DNA from: Microbacterium protaetiae
GTDB lineage: Bacteria > Actinomycetota > Actinomycetes > Actinomycetales > Microbacteriaceae
Reading direction: 5' to 3'
DNA length: 64,000 bases
Assembly: GCF_004135285.1 (NCBI RefSeq)
Contig: NZ_CP035494.1
Coordinates: 806,001 to 870,000, forward strand
Under the pieces are notes generated by a model. The model did not search any database, was not told the origin of the DNA, and was given only the letters and a program-made list of their open reading frames with translations. Positions 27,364-35,946 of the stretch are shown piece after piece (position 1 is the stretch's first letter; each line of letters starts with the position of its first letter). The translations under genes were made by a program, and so were the position numbers.

Positions 27364-28577
27364 GCACCGCGAGAACTGCGGCTCCGGCGCCCGAGGGGAT
27401 CGTGCGCAACACGATGTCGTATCTGAGCGGCCAGCTGCGCCAGATTGGCCTGTTCATCGCGCTCATCGTGATCGTCTTGCTGTTCCAGATCCTCACGCAG
27501 GGCATCACGCTGAGCCCGCGGAACGTATCGAACCTCATCGTACAGAACAGCTACATCCTCATTCTCGCGATCGGAATGGTGATGGTGATCATCGCCGGCC
27601 ACATCGACCTCTCGGTCGGGTCGGTCGTTGCGGTGGTCGGTGCGTTCGCCGGAGTCCTCAATAACAAGATGGGTGTCCCGTGGTGGGCCACGATCATCCT
27701 CTGCCTTATTGCGGGTGCCGTCGTCGGAGCATGGCAGGGATTCTGGGTCGCGTATTTCCGGATTCCCGCCTTCATCGTGACACTGGCCGGGATGCTGCTG
27801 TTCCGGGGGCTCGCGCAGATTCTGCTGCGCAACACCCAGATCTCCCCCTTCGAAGAGGGGTTCCGCGCCATCGGCTCAGGGTTCCTACCCGATCTGGGCG
27901 GTGGCACGTCATATCTCGAGCCGCTGACGATGATTCTTGCGGTCTTGGCGATCATCTCGCTCGTTGGCTTCGGCATCCGTTCCCGACGCGGCCGCGCACG
28001 TAACGGCCTGACCCTCGAGCCGATCGGGTGGTTCACGCTGAAGACCGCGTTCATGTGCGTGCTGATCTTCGGCATCGCCTGGCTGCTTGCCAGCTACCGG
28101 GGAACGCCGATCGTGCTGGTAATCCTCGGCGTGCTCGTTGTCGCATATTCGGCAGTTATGGCCAACAGCGTCTTCGGGCGTCACGTGTATGCGCTGGGTG
28201 GAAACGCCCGCGCGGCTGAGTTGAGCGGTGTGAAGACGAACAGGCTCACCTTCCTGCTGTTCGTGAATATCGGAGTGCTCTCTGCCCTGGCCGGACTCGT
28301 GTTCACAGCTCAGCTGAACCTCGCCGGGCCGAGTGCGGGTAACGGCTTCGAGCTGGATGCCATCGCTGCCGTGTTCATCGGCGGCGCGGCCGTCACCGGA
28401 GGCATCGGGACGATCGGGGGCGCCATCGTCGGCGGTCTCATCATCGGTGTACTCAACAACGGGATGACGATCTTGGGTGTGGGCACGGAGTGGCAGGAGT
28501 TCATCAAGGGGCTCGTGTTGCTGGCGGCCGTGGCCTTCGACGTCATCAACAAGCGTCGGGGCGCCGGGCAGGCCTGA
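27360..28577 (+). CDS. gguB: Sugar ABC transporter permease (GguB-like)
   Basis: 405 aa, about 10 hydrophobic segments. Conserved CUT2 permease segments are [20 protein letters not shown] near the N terminus, [19 protein letters not shown] in the coupling loop, and [21 protein letters not shown] near the C terminus. Length and order match XylH/GguB. It is the last gene of the chvE-gguA-gguB operon and is closed by the hairpin at 28590-28627. Confidence 0.92.
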   Translation: MSTARTAAPAPEGIVRNTMSYLSGQLRQIGLFIALIVIVLLFQILTQGITLSPRNVSNLIVQNSYILILAIGMVMVIIAGHIDLSVGSVVAVVGAFAGVLNNKMGVPWWATIILCLIAGAVVGAWQGFWVAYFRIPAFIVTLAGMLLFRGLAQILLRNTQISPFEEGFRAIGSGFLPDLGGGTSYLEPLTMILAVLAIISLVGFGIRSRRGRARNGLTLEPIGWFTLKTAFMCVLIFGIAWLLASYRGTPIVLVILGVLVVAYSAVMANSVFGRHVYALGGNARAAELSGVKTNRLTFLLFVNIGVLSALAGLVFTAQLNLAGPSAGNGFELDAIAAVFIGGAAVTGGIGTIGGAIVGGLIIGVLNNGMTILGVGTEWQEFIKGLVLLAAVAFDVINKRRGAGQA

Positions 28578-28589
28578 GGCACTCAGTGT

Positions 28590-28627
28590 CTGCGGAGGGT
28601 GGAAGCCGCAGCATCCACCCTCCGCAG
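28590..28627. terminator. Bidirectional terminator between gguB and a TauE-like gene
   Basis: A perfect 14-bp stem (CTGCGGAGGGTGGA and complement) with a 10-base loop lies in the 51-base gap between two converging genes. It can terminate both. Confidence 0.8.
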
Positions 28628-28628
28628 C

Positions 28629-29381
28629 TCAGAAAAGCAGGTACAGCGCCCCGACGATCGTCAACACGATCACGACGCGCTCGAAGACCTTCTGGCTGAT
28701 GCGACCGGCGATCCAGCGGCCGAAGAACGCCGCCGCCACCACGACCGGCACCAGCAGCAGGTCGATCCACAGGCCCTCGACGGTGATCAGCCCGAGCCCG
28801 ATCGAGAAGGGCAGCTTCGTCACGTTCACGATGGCGAAGAACCACGCGGTCGTACCCAGGAACGCCTTGATCGGAAAACGCCCCGCGATGAAGTACATCG
28901 ACATCACCGGGCCGGCGGCGTTTGCCACCATCGTGGTGAATCCACCCAACGAACCATAGACGGCGGCCGCGACGCGGTGGGCCCGCGGCCCCCGCTCGGC
29001 CGCTTCGGTGTGGGCGCGCCGGCGGATAAGTGTCACCGCCACCACTGTGAGCAGGATCACCGCGATCATGCGCCGAACCCAGGTGTCGGAAGCTAATGCC
29101 AGGAACACGGCGCCGCCCACCAGACCGACGATCACGGCGGGGGCGAGGCGCACCAGCGTACGCAGATCAGCGTGGCGTCGATACGCCCACAGCGCGAAGA
29201 CGTCACCGACGATCAGCAGCAGCAGAATCGTGCCCGTCGATTGGCGGGCAGGGAGGACGGCCGCGAACAGCGCGACCGCGAGCGTGGCCGCGCCCGGCAG
29301 CGCCGCCTTCGACAACCCGATGATCGCCGCGCCCACTACCAGCGCGCCCCACGCGAGGATGCTCAGATCTGGCGGAGTCAC
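28629..29381 (-). CDS. TauE/SafE-family membrane protein (putative sulfite/anion exporter)
   Basis: 250 aa with about eight hydrophobic segments. The N-terminal WGALVVGAAIIGLSKAALPGA and the mid-protein GSLGGFTTMVANAAGPVMSMYF are the two matching halves of the TauE/SafE fold (Pfam DUF81). The GTG start at 29381 gives the usual length. Family members export sulfite, sulfoacetate or other anions, but the substrate here is unknown. An array of 20-bp repeats lies upstream. Confidence 0.88.
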   Translation of the reverse strand: MTPPDLSILAWGALVVGAAIIGLSKAALPGAATLAVALFAAVLPARQSTGTILLLLIVGDVFALWAYRRHADLRTLVRLAPAVIVGLVGGAVFLALASDTWVRRMIAVILLTVVAVTLIRRRAHTEAAERGPRAHRVAAAVYGSLGGFTTMVANAAGPVMSMYFIAGRFPIKAFLGTTAWFFAIVNVTKLPFSIGLGLITVEGLWIDLLLVPVVVAAAFFGRWIAGRISQKVFERVVIVLTIVGALYLLF

Positions 29382-29491
29382 CCGATCACGCTACCGGCTT
29401 CGCCGCGGTGGGATCGTCTGCGGATGTCTCGGCGCGCTCCGGTGATCACGAAACGGGCGGGCGGATGCCGCGTGCCGGCGTGCCGGGCCGG

Positions 29492-29612
29492 GGACAGGTC
29501 GCGCAACAAGAGGACAAGTCGCGGAACACGGGGGACAAGTCGCGGAACACGAGGACAAGTCGCGGAACAAGAGGACAAGTCGCGGAACACGGGGACAACT
29601 CGGCGGGTGGTG
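29492..29612. repeat. Array of six 20-bp direct repeats (GGACAAGTCGCGGAACACGA type), copy 1
   Basis: Units begin at 29492, 29512, 29533, 29553, 29573 and 29593, so the period is 20 bases with one 21. The consensus is GGACAAGTCGCGGAACAMGA; the last unit changes to GGACAACTCGGCG. On the left is GGATGCCGCGTGCCGGCGTG. The array lies in the 255-base gap between a TauE-like gene and the metallophosphoesterase gene, ending 25 bases before the latter's stop codon (its 3' side). A sister array occupies the same relative place at 50940. No inverted symmetry is visible within units. Confidence 0.9.
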
Positions 29613-29636
29613 GCGCGGGGACGGGGCGGGAGGGTG

Positions 29637-30428
29637 TCAGGCGGCGACGTGAGGGAGCGGGGTCACGCGGCGGGTGGCCTCGTCGAAGGCGAATACGGCC
29701 ACCGCCTCGGGCACGCCCTGCTCGAAGCATCCACGCGCGAAGACATCGACCCCAAGCGTGCGGAACCGCTCGCTGCGGTGGTAATGCCCGTGGAAGCTCG
29801 CGCTCGGCGCGACGAGCTCCAGCGCCCGGCGCACGGCGGGATCGCCGACATATGCCGTCTTGTGCACATACGCGCTGCCGGTAGGCCAGTCGTGGGTCAG
29901 CACGATGTCGGCGGTGCCGGCCGTGCACAGGCGCAGCACCTCTTCGACGCTGTAGTAGCCGTGCACCCGGGGATCGGTGCTGCGCGCGCGTTCCCAGGTG
30001 CGCAGCGGCTTGCCGTCGGGCGGGCGGATGCCGGAGAGAAAAGCTATGTCGATACCGGCGATGTGCACGTGCCCGGCGCGGCCGAGGAACCACACGTCGG
30101 GGGCCAGACGTGCCCCGCCCGCTATGACCCCGCCGTTCTCATCGAGGGTGCGCCACGGTTCGTGGTTGCCTCCGATGAAGTACACCGGGGCAGGGAAGCG
30201 GATGCGCCCGGTCAAGACATCCGCGAAGTCGCTGAGGCGCCGTCGCTCCGGTTTGTGGTGCACCTCGGCCAGCTGATCGTCGTCGGCGGTCGGTTCGGCA
30301 TCCCCCACCTGGAACACCGCCGACAGCTCGGCGCCGGGCGGCAGAAAATCCGCCGCGACGCGCAGATCCTCGGCCAGCCCCGCCCACCGCCCATGGATAT
30401 CGCCGGCGACGGCGAAGTACACCGTCAC
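29637..30428 (-). CDS. Calcineurin-like metallophosphoesterase, last gene of the iol operon
   Basis: 263 aa. The metal-binding blocks are all present: GDIHGR near residue 8, QVGDAE (about 40), GNHEPW (about 88), a His in LTHDWP (about 180) and HGHYHRSE (about 220). The GTG at 30428 overlaps the iolD stop as GTGA, which selects it over a GTG three codons upstream. No signal peptide, so cytosolic. Family members hydrolyse phosphomono- or diesters. Translational coupling to iolD suggests a role with inositol phosphates or nucleotides made during inositol growth; this is inference. Confidence 0.85.
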   Translation of the reverse strand: MTVYFAVAGDIHGRWAGLAEDLRVAADFLPPGAELSAVFQVGDAEPTADDDQLAEVHHKPERRRLSDFADVLTGRIRFPAPVYFIGGNHEPWRTLDENGGVIAGGARLAPDVWFLGRAGHVHIAGIDIAFLSGIRPPDGKPLRTWERARSTDPRVHGYYSVEEVLRLCTAGTADIVLTHDWPTGSAYVHKTAYVGDPAVRRALELVAPSASFHGHYHRSERFRTLGVDVFARGCFEQGVPEAVAVFAFDEATRRVTPLPHVAA

Positions 30429-32317
30429 AGGTACCACCGCTGCGCGCGCACATCCCGTTCATACTGCGCCCGAGCTTGCTGGGTGGTGGCGAGAGTCGAG
30501 ACCTCGGCTACCGGCACGTCCCACCACGCTCCCCCCGGCGCTGCCGGTGCGAGCGGATCGGTGCGCACATACACGGCGGCCGATTCCTCCGCGGTCAGAG
30601 CCTGCCGCAGCGCCTCACGGAAGGACTGTGTCGAGTCTGCCTCGAAAACCTCCACACCCAGGCTGCGCAGGTTCGCGGCGTAGTCGACCGGCAACGCGTC
30701 GCCGTCGAGGCGGCCGGATGCGGCGTCCCGATACCGGTACTTCGTGCCGAAGCGCTGCGATCCCACCGACTCCGAGAGGTTGCCGATCGAGGCATACCCG
30801 CGGTTGTCGACGAGCACCACGACGAGCTTGCGCCGCTCGGCGACGGCGGTGACAAGCTCTTGCGAGAGCATGAGGTACGACCCGTCACCGACCAGGGCGA
30901 CCACCTGCCGGCTCGGGTCGGAGAGCTTCACGCCCAGCGCGCCGGCGACCTCATAGCCCATTGTCGAGAAGGCGTACTCGACGTGATACTGACGCGGCGA
31001 GCGCGGCTGCCAGAGCCGGTGCAGGTCACCGGGTGCGCTGCCGGCGGCGTTGACGATGACATCCTCGTCGCCAAGCTCGTCGTTGAGAATGCCGATGAGT
31101 TCGGCCTGGCTCGGCAGTCCGAGCTCGCTGTGGGCAGCCCAGTTGCGGGTCACCGCCGCGTCGCGCTGTGCGTTCCATTCGGCCCGCAGCTCGGCGACGC
31201 GGGCGAGATGGTCGGCCTGTGGTGTCACGTCGGCGGTGGCCTCGTCGAGCTGGGCCAGTACCGCGCGGGCGTCGCCGAGCAGCGGCATCCCCGAGAGCTT
31301 CGGGCCGTCCATCGGCGTGATGTTGAGGTTCACGAATCGCACGCCGGGGCGGGCGAACAGGCTCATCGAGGCGGTTGTGAAGTCGGAGTACCGCGTGCCG
31401 ATGCCGATCACGAGGTCGGCCTCGGCCGCCAGCGCGGTGGCCGCCGTGGTGCCGGTCGACCCGAGTCCCCCGATGTCCATCGGGTGGCCGTGCGGCAGCA
31501 CGCCCTTGCCGGCGTGCGTCTGTCCGACCGGAATGCCCAGCCGTGCGGCGAACGACGCGAGCGCGTCGCCGGCCCGCGAGTAATGCACGCCGCCTCCGGC
31601 GACGATGAGCGGATGCCGCGCCTGGCCGATCAACGCGGCAGCCTCGGCCACGGCATCCGGGTCGGCGGGGGTCCGCGCGATCGTCCACACCCGTCGGCGG
31701 AACAGCTCCTCGGGCCAGTCGTAGGCCTCTGCCTGCACGTCCTCGGGCATCGCGACCACGACCGCGCCGGCCTGCGTCGGATCGGCGAGCACGCGCGCCG
31801 CCTCCAGCAGAGCAGCAGGAAGCTGTTCGGGGCGCCAGACCCGGTCGAAGAACACCGACACGGCTCGGAACGCGTCGTTGACGGTGACATCCCGACTCTG
31901 CGGCCGTTCAAGCTGCTGCAGCACCGGATCGGGCCGCCGGTTCGCGAAGACATCGGCGGGCAGCAGCAGCACCGGGATGCGGTTGGTCGTGGCCAGGGCC
32001 GCGCCGGTGACCATGTTCATGGCGCCGGGACCCACCGAGGTGGTCACCGCCATGGTCGAGAGCCGGTCGCGATCTTTCGCGAAAGCGACGGCGGCGTTGA
32101 CGGCGCCCTGCTCGTTGCGCGCCAGGATGTACGGCATCTCGCCGGGTTCGGTCAGCTCTGCCTCCAGCAGCGCCTGTCCGAGACCCGCGACGTTGCCGTG
32201 GCCGAAGATTCCGAGGAATCCCTCGACCAGCCGCTGTTCCACACCGTCGCGACGGGTGTACTGCTGGGCGAGAAAGCGGATGGTCGCCTGCGCGACCGTG
32301 AGTGTGAGCGTGGTCAT
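30425..32317 (-). CDS. iolD: 3D-(3,5/4)-trihydroxycyclohexane-1,2-dione acylhydrolase
   Basis: 630 aa thiamine-diphosphate enzyme that opens the inositol-derived ring to 5-deoxy-glucuronate. The cofactor-activating Glu is in ILARNEQGAVNAA (about residue 65). The diphosphate/Mg motif is GDGSYLMLSQE followed by VDNRGYASIGNL. Length and order match IolD. The start at 32317 has GGAGGTGAC directly upstream; the longer frame lies inside iolB. Fourth gene of the iolG-E-B-D operon. Confidence 0.95.
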   Translation of the reverse strand: MTTLTLTVAQATIRFLAQQYTRRDGVEQRLVEGFLGIFGHGNVAGLGQALLEAELTEPGEMPYILARNEQGAVNAAVAFAKDRDRLSTMAVTTSVGPGAMNMVTGAALATTNRIPVLLLPADVFANRRPDPVLQQLERPQSRDVTVNDAFRAVSVFFDRVWRPEQLPAALLEAARVLADPTQAGAVVVAMPEDVQAEAYDWPEELFRRRVWTIARTPADPDAVAEAAALIGQARHPLIVAGGGVHYSRAGDALASFAARLGIPVGQTHAGKGVLPHGHPMDIGGLGSTGTTAATALAAEADLVIGIGTRYSDFTTASMSLFARPGVRFVNLNITPMDGPKLSGMPLLGDARAVLAQLDEATADVTPQADHLARVAELRAEWNAQRDAAVTRNWAAHSELGLPSQAELIGILNDELGDEDVIVNAAGSAPGDLHRLWQPRSPRQYHVEYAFSTMGYEVAGALGVKLSDPSRQVVALVGDGSYLMLSQELVTAVAERRKLVVVLVDNRGYASIGNLSESVGSQRFGTKYRYRDAASGRLDGDALPVDYAANLRSLGVEVFEADSTQSFREALRQALTAEESAAVYVRTDPLAPAAPGGAWWDVPVAEVSTLATTQQARAQYERDVRAQRWYL

Positions 32318-32318
32318 G

Positions 32319-33173
32319 TCACCTCCGGAACGGCAGCCGAGGGTCGACCTCGAGCTGCGGCCAGGTCTGTCGTACCCACGCGTGTGCGGGGTCGTCTGTG
32401 ATGAGCCATCGGCGGTCGGCGCCGTGGCCCGGCCCCGCCATGACATTGAGGTAGTAGAGGTCGTGGCCGGGGGCGGCCACTGTCGGTCCGTGGTAGCCGA
32501 ACGGAATCAGCACGGTGTCGCCGTCGCGCACTTCGCGCGCGATGTCGATCTCGCGCTCATCCGACGCATACACGCGCTGCAGTGCGAACCCGGGCGTGCC
32601 GGCCGGAGACGCCGCTATCTCGTAGTGATAGATCTCTTCGAGCTCAGATTCGTCGGGCCCGGCCGTGTCGTGCTTGTGCGGCGGGTAGCTCGACCAGTCG
32701 CCACCGGGGGTGAGCACTTCGCACACGATGAGCCGATCGGCCTGCAGGTGCGCCGGGGTGCCGAGATTGCGCACCTCGCGCGAGCACACGCCGGCGCCGC
32801 GCAGTTCGACGGGCACGTCGTCGGGCGTGAGGTGCTGCGCGGGATGCCGCGCCTGGGTGGGTGCCCAGCAGAACGCCATCCGCGCGGGGGCGGTACAGGT
32901 GAGAGCGGCATCGGCCCCTTCCGGCACGTAGAGCACATCGGTCTGCTCCCAGACCGAGGCTCGGCCGCGCAGAGTGTGTGGCCGGCCGCCGATGTCGACC
33001 TCGGCACCGCCGGCCAGCGGAACGATGAGCGTCTCACGCCCGGCAGTGGACACCGGCATCGTCTCGCCCGCCCCGATGCGGCGCACCGTGAGCCCGGTGT
33101 GGCGCCACTGCGCGCCGTCGGGAGTCACCTCAACGACGGTGTCGCCGGCGCCGGCCCGCAGAAAGCCGTTCAT
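32319..33173 (-). CDS. iolB: 5-deoxy-glucuronate isomerase
   Basis: 284 aa bicupin enzyme converting 5-deoxy-glucuronate to 2-deoxy-5-keto-gluconate. Visible are ETLIVPLAGGAEVDIGGR in the first cupin, and DWSSYPPHKHDT with ELEEIYHYEI in the second; His and Glu there bind the metal. Near the end are the typical FGYHGPTVAAPGHDLYYLNV segments. It overlaps iolE by ATGA and stops one base before the iolD start codon. Confidence 0.95.
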   Translation of the reverse strand: MNGFLRAGAGDTVVEVTPDGAQWRHTGLTVRRIGAGETMPVSTAGRETLIVPLAGGAEVDIGGRPHTLRGRASVWEQTDVLYVPEGADAALTCTAPARMAFCWAPTQARHPAQHLTPDDVPVELRGAGVCSREVRNLGTPAHLQADRLIVCEVLTPGGDWSSYPPHKHDTAGPDESELEEIYHYEIAASPAGTPGFALQRVYASDEREIDIAREVRDGDTVLIPFGYHGPTVAAPGHDLYYLNVMAGPGHGADRRWLITDDPAHAWVRQTWPQLEVDPRLPFRR

Positions 33174-34054
33174 GCCGCCGCCCCGGCGATGAGATCGCCG
33201 AGGTAGGCGGCGGATGCCGCGACATCGGCGGCGGGCCCGTCACCGGGCTGCGGGGCGGCATCGAGGATCACATCGCGCTCGAGCACATAGACCCCGCGGT
33301 ACCCGGCGCGCTCCAGCGCCCCGATGATGCGCAGGAAGTCGATATCGCCGGCGCCGATCGAGGTGTACAGGCCCTGGCGCACGGCGTCGGTGTACGAGAC
33401 CTCGCCCGCGCGCACCCGCGCCGCCAGCGCGGCATCCACGTCTTTCACATGCACATGCCCGACGCGATCGGCGTGCGCGTCGACGAAGGCCGCGACATCG
33501 GTACCGCCGATGGTCATGTGCCCGGTGTCCAGACACAGTGGGATGTCGCTGCCCGAGAGCACCCGCTCGACCTCGTCGGCGGTCTCGATCATGGTGCCCA
33601 CGTGCGGGTGCAGCGATGTCGCCAGCGCGTGCACCCGTGCGGCATCGGCGACACGGTCGAGGTTTCGCAGCAGGGTGGCCCAGCCGAGCTCATCGAGCAC
33701 GGGACGCGAATCGTATCCGTCGTGGCCGGTCGCCGCAGCCAGCACTATCCGATCGGCACCGGCCCGCAGGAACGCAGGGATGCGGCGCTGGATGTCGGCG
33801 ACCGGATCAACGGCGGGATCGTGCAGCACGACCGGGATGAAGCCGCCGACCGCCGACAGCCCGTAGGCGGCCAGCAGATCGCGCCGCGCCTCGGGCTCGT
33901 CAGGCAGAAACCCGTCGGGACCGAATTCGGTTCCCACGAGCCCGATGTCGCGCATGTCGCCGAGAACGCGCGCGACCGGCAGCTGATGTCCCCACCCCGG
34001 AACCTCGCACACTCCCCAGCTGATGGGTGCGCCGGCGATGCGCCCGCCGCTCAC
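33170..34054 (-). CDS. iolE: Inosose dehydratase-type sugar isomerase/dehydratase
   Basis: 294 aa xylose-isomerase-like TIM barrel. The N-terminal IAGAPISWGVCEVPGWG is the IolE signature. The metal site is suggested by CLDTGHMTIGG (Asp, His), HVHVKD (His, Asp) and a C-terminal YVLERDV (Glu). IolE dehydrates scyllo-inosose to the dione used by IolD. The paralogous isomerases IolH/IolI are alternatives, but this is the only gene of this fold in the cluster and the pathway needs the dehydratase. Confidence 0.85.
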   Translation of the reverse strand: MSGGRIAGAPISWGVCEVPGWGHQLPVARVLGDMRDIGLVGTEFGPDGFLPDEPEARRDLLAAYGLSAVGGFIPVVLHDPAVDPVADIQRRIPAFLRAGADRIVLAAATGHDGYDSRPVLDELGWATLLRNLDRVADAARVHALATSLHPHVGTMIETADEVERVLSGSDIPLCLDTGHMTIGGTDVAAFVDAHADRVGHVHVKDVDAALAARVRAGEVSYTDAVRQGLYTSIGAGDIDFLRIIGALERAGYRGVYVLERDVILDAAPQPGDGPAADVAASAAYLGDLIAGAAA

Positions 34055-35052
34055 GACCGCACCTCTGCGATGCGCACGGTGCGCCCTTCGCGGCGCGAGA
34101 GATCGGCCGCCTCAGCGGTGTACAGAGCTTCGAGCGCGTCGCGGGGCGTGCACACGACCGGCGCGCCGGTGCCGACCACGTCGAGGAAGGCGACGAGTTC
34201 GGCGACATAGGCGTCGGCGAACCTTTCGAGGAACCCCGCCCACGGCGCGTCGTCGGGAAAGACCACGCCGGGCTCGGTGCTGCGCACCGGTGTCTTGCCC
34301 GACAGTCCTGCCATCACGGTGCCCTGGGTGCCCGCGGCCTCAAGTCGCACATCGTATCCGGCGCCGTTGTACCGCGAGCCCTGCATCGTCACCAGCGTGC
34401 CATCGTCGAGGGTGAGCAGCACGACCGATTCGTCGACATCGCCGGCGGCGGCGAAGAAGTCGGCCCCACGGTTGGCGCCCAGCGCGGTCACGCTCTCGAC
34501 CTCGCGGCCACTGACGAACCGCAGGATGTCGAAGTCGTGGATGTGGCAGTCACGGAAGATGCCGCCGCTGTGCGGCACATACTCGGCCGGCGGCGGTGCC
34601 GGGTCGCAGGTCATCAGGTGCATGCGCCGCAGCTCACCGACCTCGCCGCCGGCGATAGCCTCACGCACACGCCGGCAGCCCGCGTCGAACCGCCGCTGAA
34701 AGCCGATTTGCACGGCCACGCCGCTGGCCTCTGCCTCTTCGACGGTTGCCACCGTCTCGGCCAGCGACTGGGCGACCGGCTTCTCACAGAACACCGGAAC
34801 GTGCGCGCGCACCGCCTCGCGGATGAGGTCTGCGTGCTGAGAGGTGGGCGCAGCGATGAGCACACCGTCGGGGCGGGCGGCATACAACTGCCCGGTTCCC
34901 TCGGCTGCCGACCCGCCGATCTGCGCGGCCACCGCACGCGCGCGGGTGCCGTCGACATCGCAGACGATCACCTCATCCACTTCACTGCGCCCGGCCAGCA
35001 CAGCCGCGTGCTGGCTCCCGATCCTGCCGGTGCCGATCACTCCCAATCGCAT
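34051..35052 (-). CDS. iolG: Inositol 2-dehydrogenase-type oxidoreductase (Gfo/Idh/MocA)
   Basis: 333 aa. NAD-binding VIGTGRIGSQHA at the N terminus, the catalytic Lys in FCEKPVAQ (about residue 95) and the family's His-Asp pair in DCHIHDFDILRF (about 175). It oxidises myo-inositol (or a related inositol) to the inosose. The start at 35052 follows GGGAG by 5 bases; the longer open frame has no such site. It is the first gene of the five-gene iol operon and diverges from the GntR regulator, with an operator between them. Confidence 0.92.
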   Translation of the reverse strand: MRLGVIGTGRIGSQHAAVLAGRSEVDEVIVCDVDGTRARAVAAQIGGSAAEGTGQLYAARPDGVLIAAPTSQHADLIREAVRAHVPVFCEKPVAQSLAETVATVEEAEASGVAVQIGFQRRFDAGCRRVREAIAGGEVGELRRMHLMTCDPAPPPAEYVPHSGGIFRDCHIHDFDILRFVSGREVESVTALGANRGADFFAAAGDVDESVVLLTLDDGTLVTMQGSRYNGAGYDVRLEAAGTQGTVMAGLSGKTPVRSTEPGVVFPDDAPWAGFLERFADAYVAELVAFLDVVGTGAPVVCTPRDALEALYTAEAADLSRREGRTVRIAEVRS

Positions 35053-35099
35053 ACGGATCTCCCTCGCTCCTTCTGCCCGCCATCGGGCCATGCCTGCTT

Positions 35100-35111
35100 A
35101 TGTTAAAACAT
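35100..35111. promoter_or_regulatory. iol operator ATGTTNNAACAT, site 1
   Basis: ATGTTAAAACAT, an inverted repeat with 5-bp arms, lies in the 130-base gap between iolG and the divergent GntR gene, 48 bases before iolG. The same ATGTT-2-AACAT pattern is found upstream of iolC (39379-39390). On the iol-coding strand both sites are preceded by a similar TGTC-rich sequence. It is the likely binding site of the GntR/UTRA protein. Confidence 0.65.
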
Positions 35112-35182
35112 TCCGACAATATGACACAACGCGCGAGTTTGTCTTATCATCGGAACGTCGAATACCGAGATTCGGGGGGCCC

Positions 35183-35929
35183 ATGGACAAGATCTCTCAG
35201 CTGTTCCTCGACCTGGACAGGTCGGGTCCGGTGCCGTTGTACTTCCAGCTCGCACGCCGCATCGAAGCGGCCATCGAGCGCGGCGATCTGCCGCCGGGGT
35301 CGAAACTCGAGAACGAGATCAAGCTCGCCGAAGAGCTCGGGCTCTCTCGCCCCACCGTGCGGCGCGCCATCCAAGAGCTCGTCGACACGGGTCTGCTGGT
35401 GCGGCGCCGCGGTGTGGGCACCCAGGTGGTGCACGGGCGCGTGAACCGCAAGGTCGAGTTGACCAGCCTGTACGACGACCTGAAACGCTCGAACATGAGC
35501 CCGACGACGATGCTGTTGCTGCACGAGGTGGCACCCGCGCCCGACGAGGTCGTCGAGGCACTGGGCATCACCACGGCGACCCCGGTGCTGCGCATCAAGC
35601 GGCTGCGCTATGCCAACGAGACCCCGTTCGCCCTGCTGGAGAATTTTCTCAGTCCCCAGTTCTCCGACCTCGACGTGTCGCTGCTGCACGACCACGGGCT
35701 CTACCAGTTGCTGCGCACGCGCGGGACGACGATGCGAGTGGCGAAACAACGCATCGGCGCCCGCGCGGCCACGGCCGAAGAAGGTGCGCTGTTCCACCAG
35801 CCGGTGGGCTCGCCCGTGCTCACGATGTCGCGCACCCTGTACGACGACTCGGGCAATGCGATCGAGTTCGGCAACCACTCGTACCTTCCGGACATGTATT
35901 CGTTCGAGATCACCCTCGTGGAGAAGTAG
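35183..35929 (+). CDS. GntR-family (HutC/UTRA) regulator, probable inositol regulator
   Basis: 248 aa. The N-terminal winged helix includes LYFQLARRIEAAIERGDLPP and the recognition helix LSRPTVRRAIQELVD (residues 48-62). It is followed by a UTRA effector domain (about 95-245) with PVLRIKRLRYANETPFALLE. The ATG follows a GGGGGG run. Divergent from iolG and flanked by iolA, it is the natural candidate for IolR of this locus. The shared ATGTTNNAACAT palindromes upstream of both iol operons support this. IolR in Bacillus is of a different family (DeoR), so the name is not transferred. Confidence 0.88.
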   Translation: MDKISQLFLDLDRSGPVPLYFQLARRIEAAIERGDLPPGSKLENEIKLAEELGLSRPTVRRAIQELVDTGLLVRRRGVGTQVVHGRVNRKVELTSLYDDLKRSNMSPTTMLLLHEVAPAPDEVVEALGITTATPVLRIKRLRYANETPFALLENFLSPQFSDLDVSLLHDHGLYQLLRTRGTTMRVAKQRIGARAATAEEGALFHQPVGSPVLTMSRTLYDDSGNAIEFGNHSYLPDMYSFEITLVEK

Positions 35930-35946
35930 CTCTCGAGACAGCGGCT

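Noticed and set aside
29378..29590. A 70-codon frame with a repeated RDLS-type peptide
   Set aside because: It is the translation of the 20-bp DNA repeats; no ribosome site, and one 21-base unit shifts the frame.
29492..29612. CRISPR array
   Set aside because: Units are contiguous with no unique spacers between repeats, and no cas genes are nearby.
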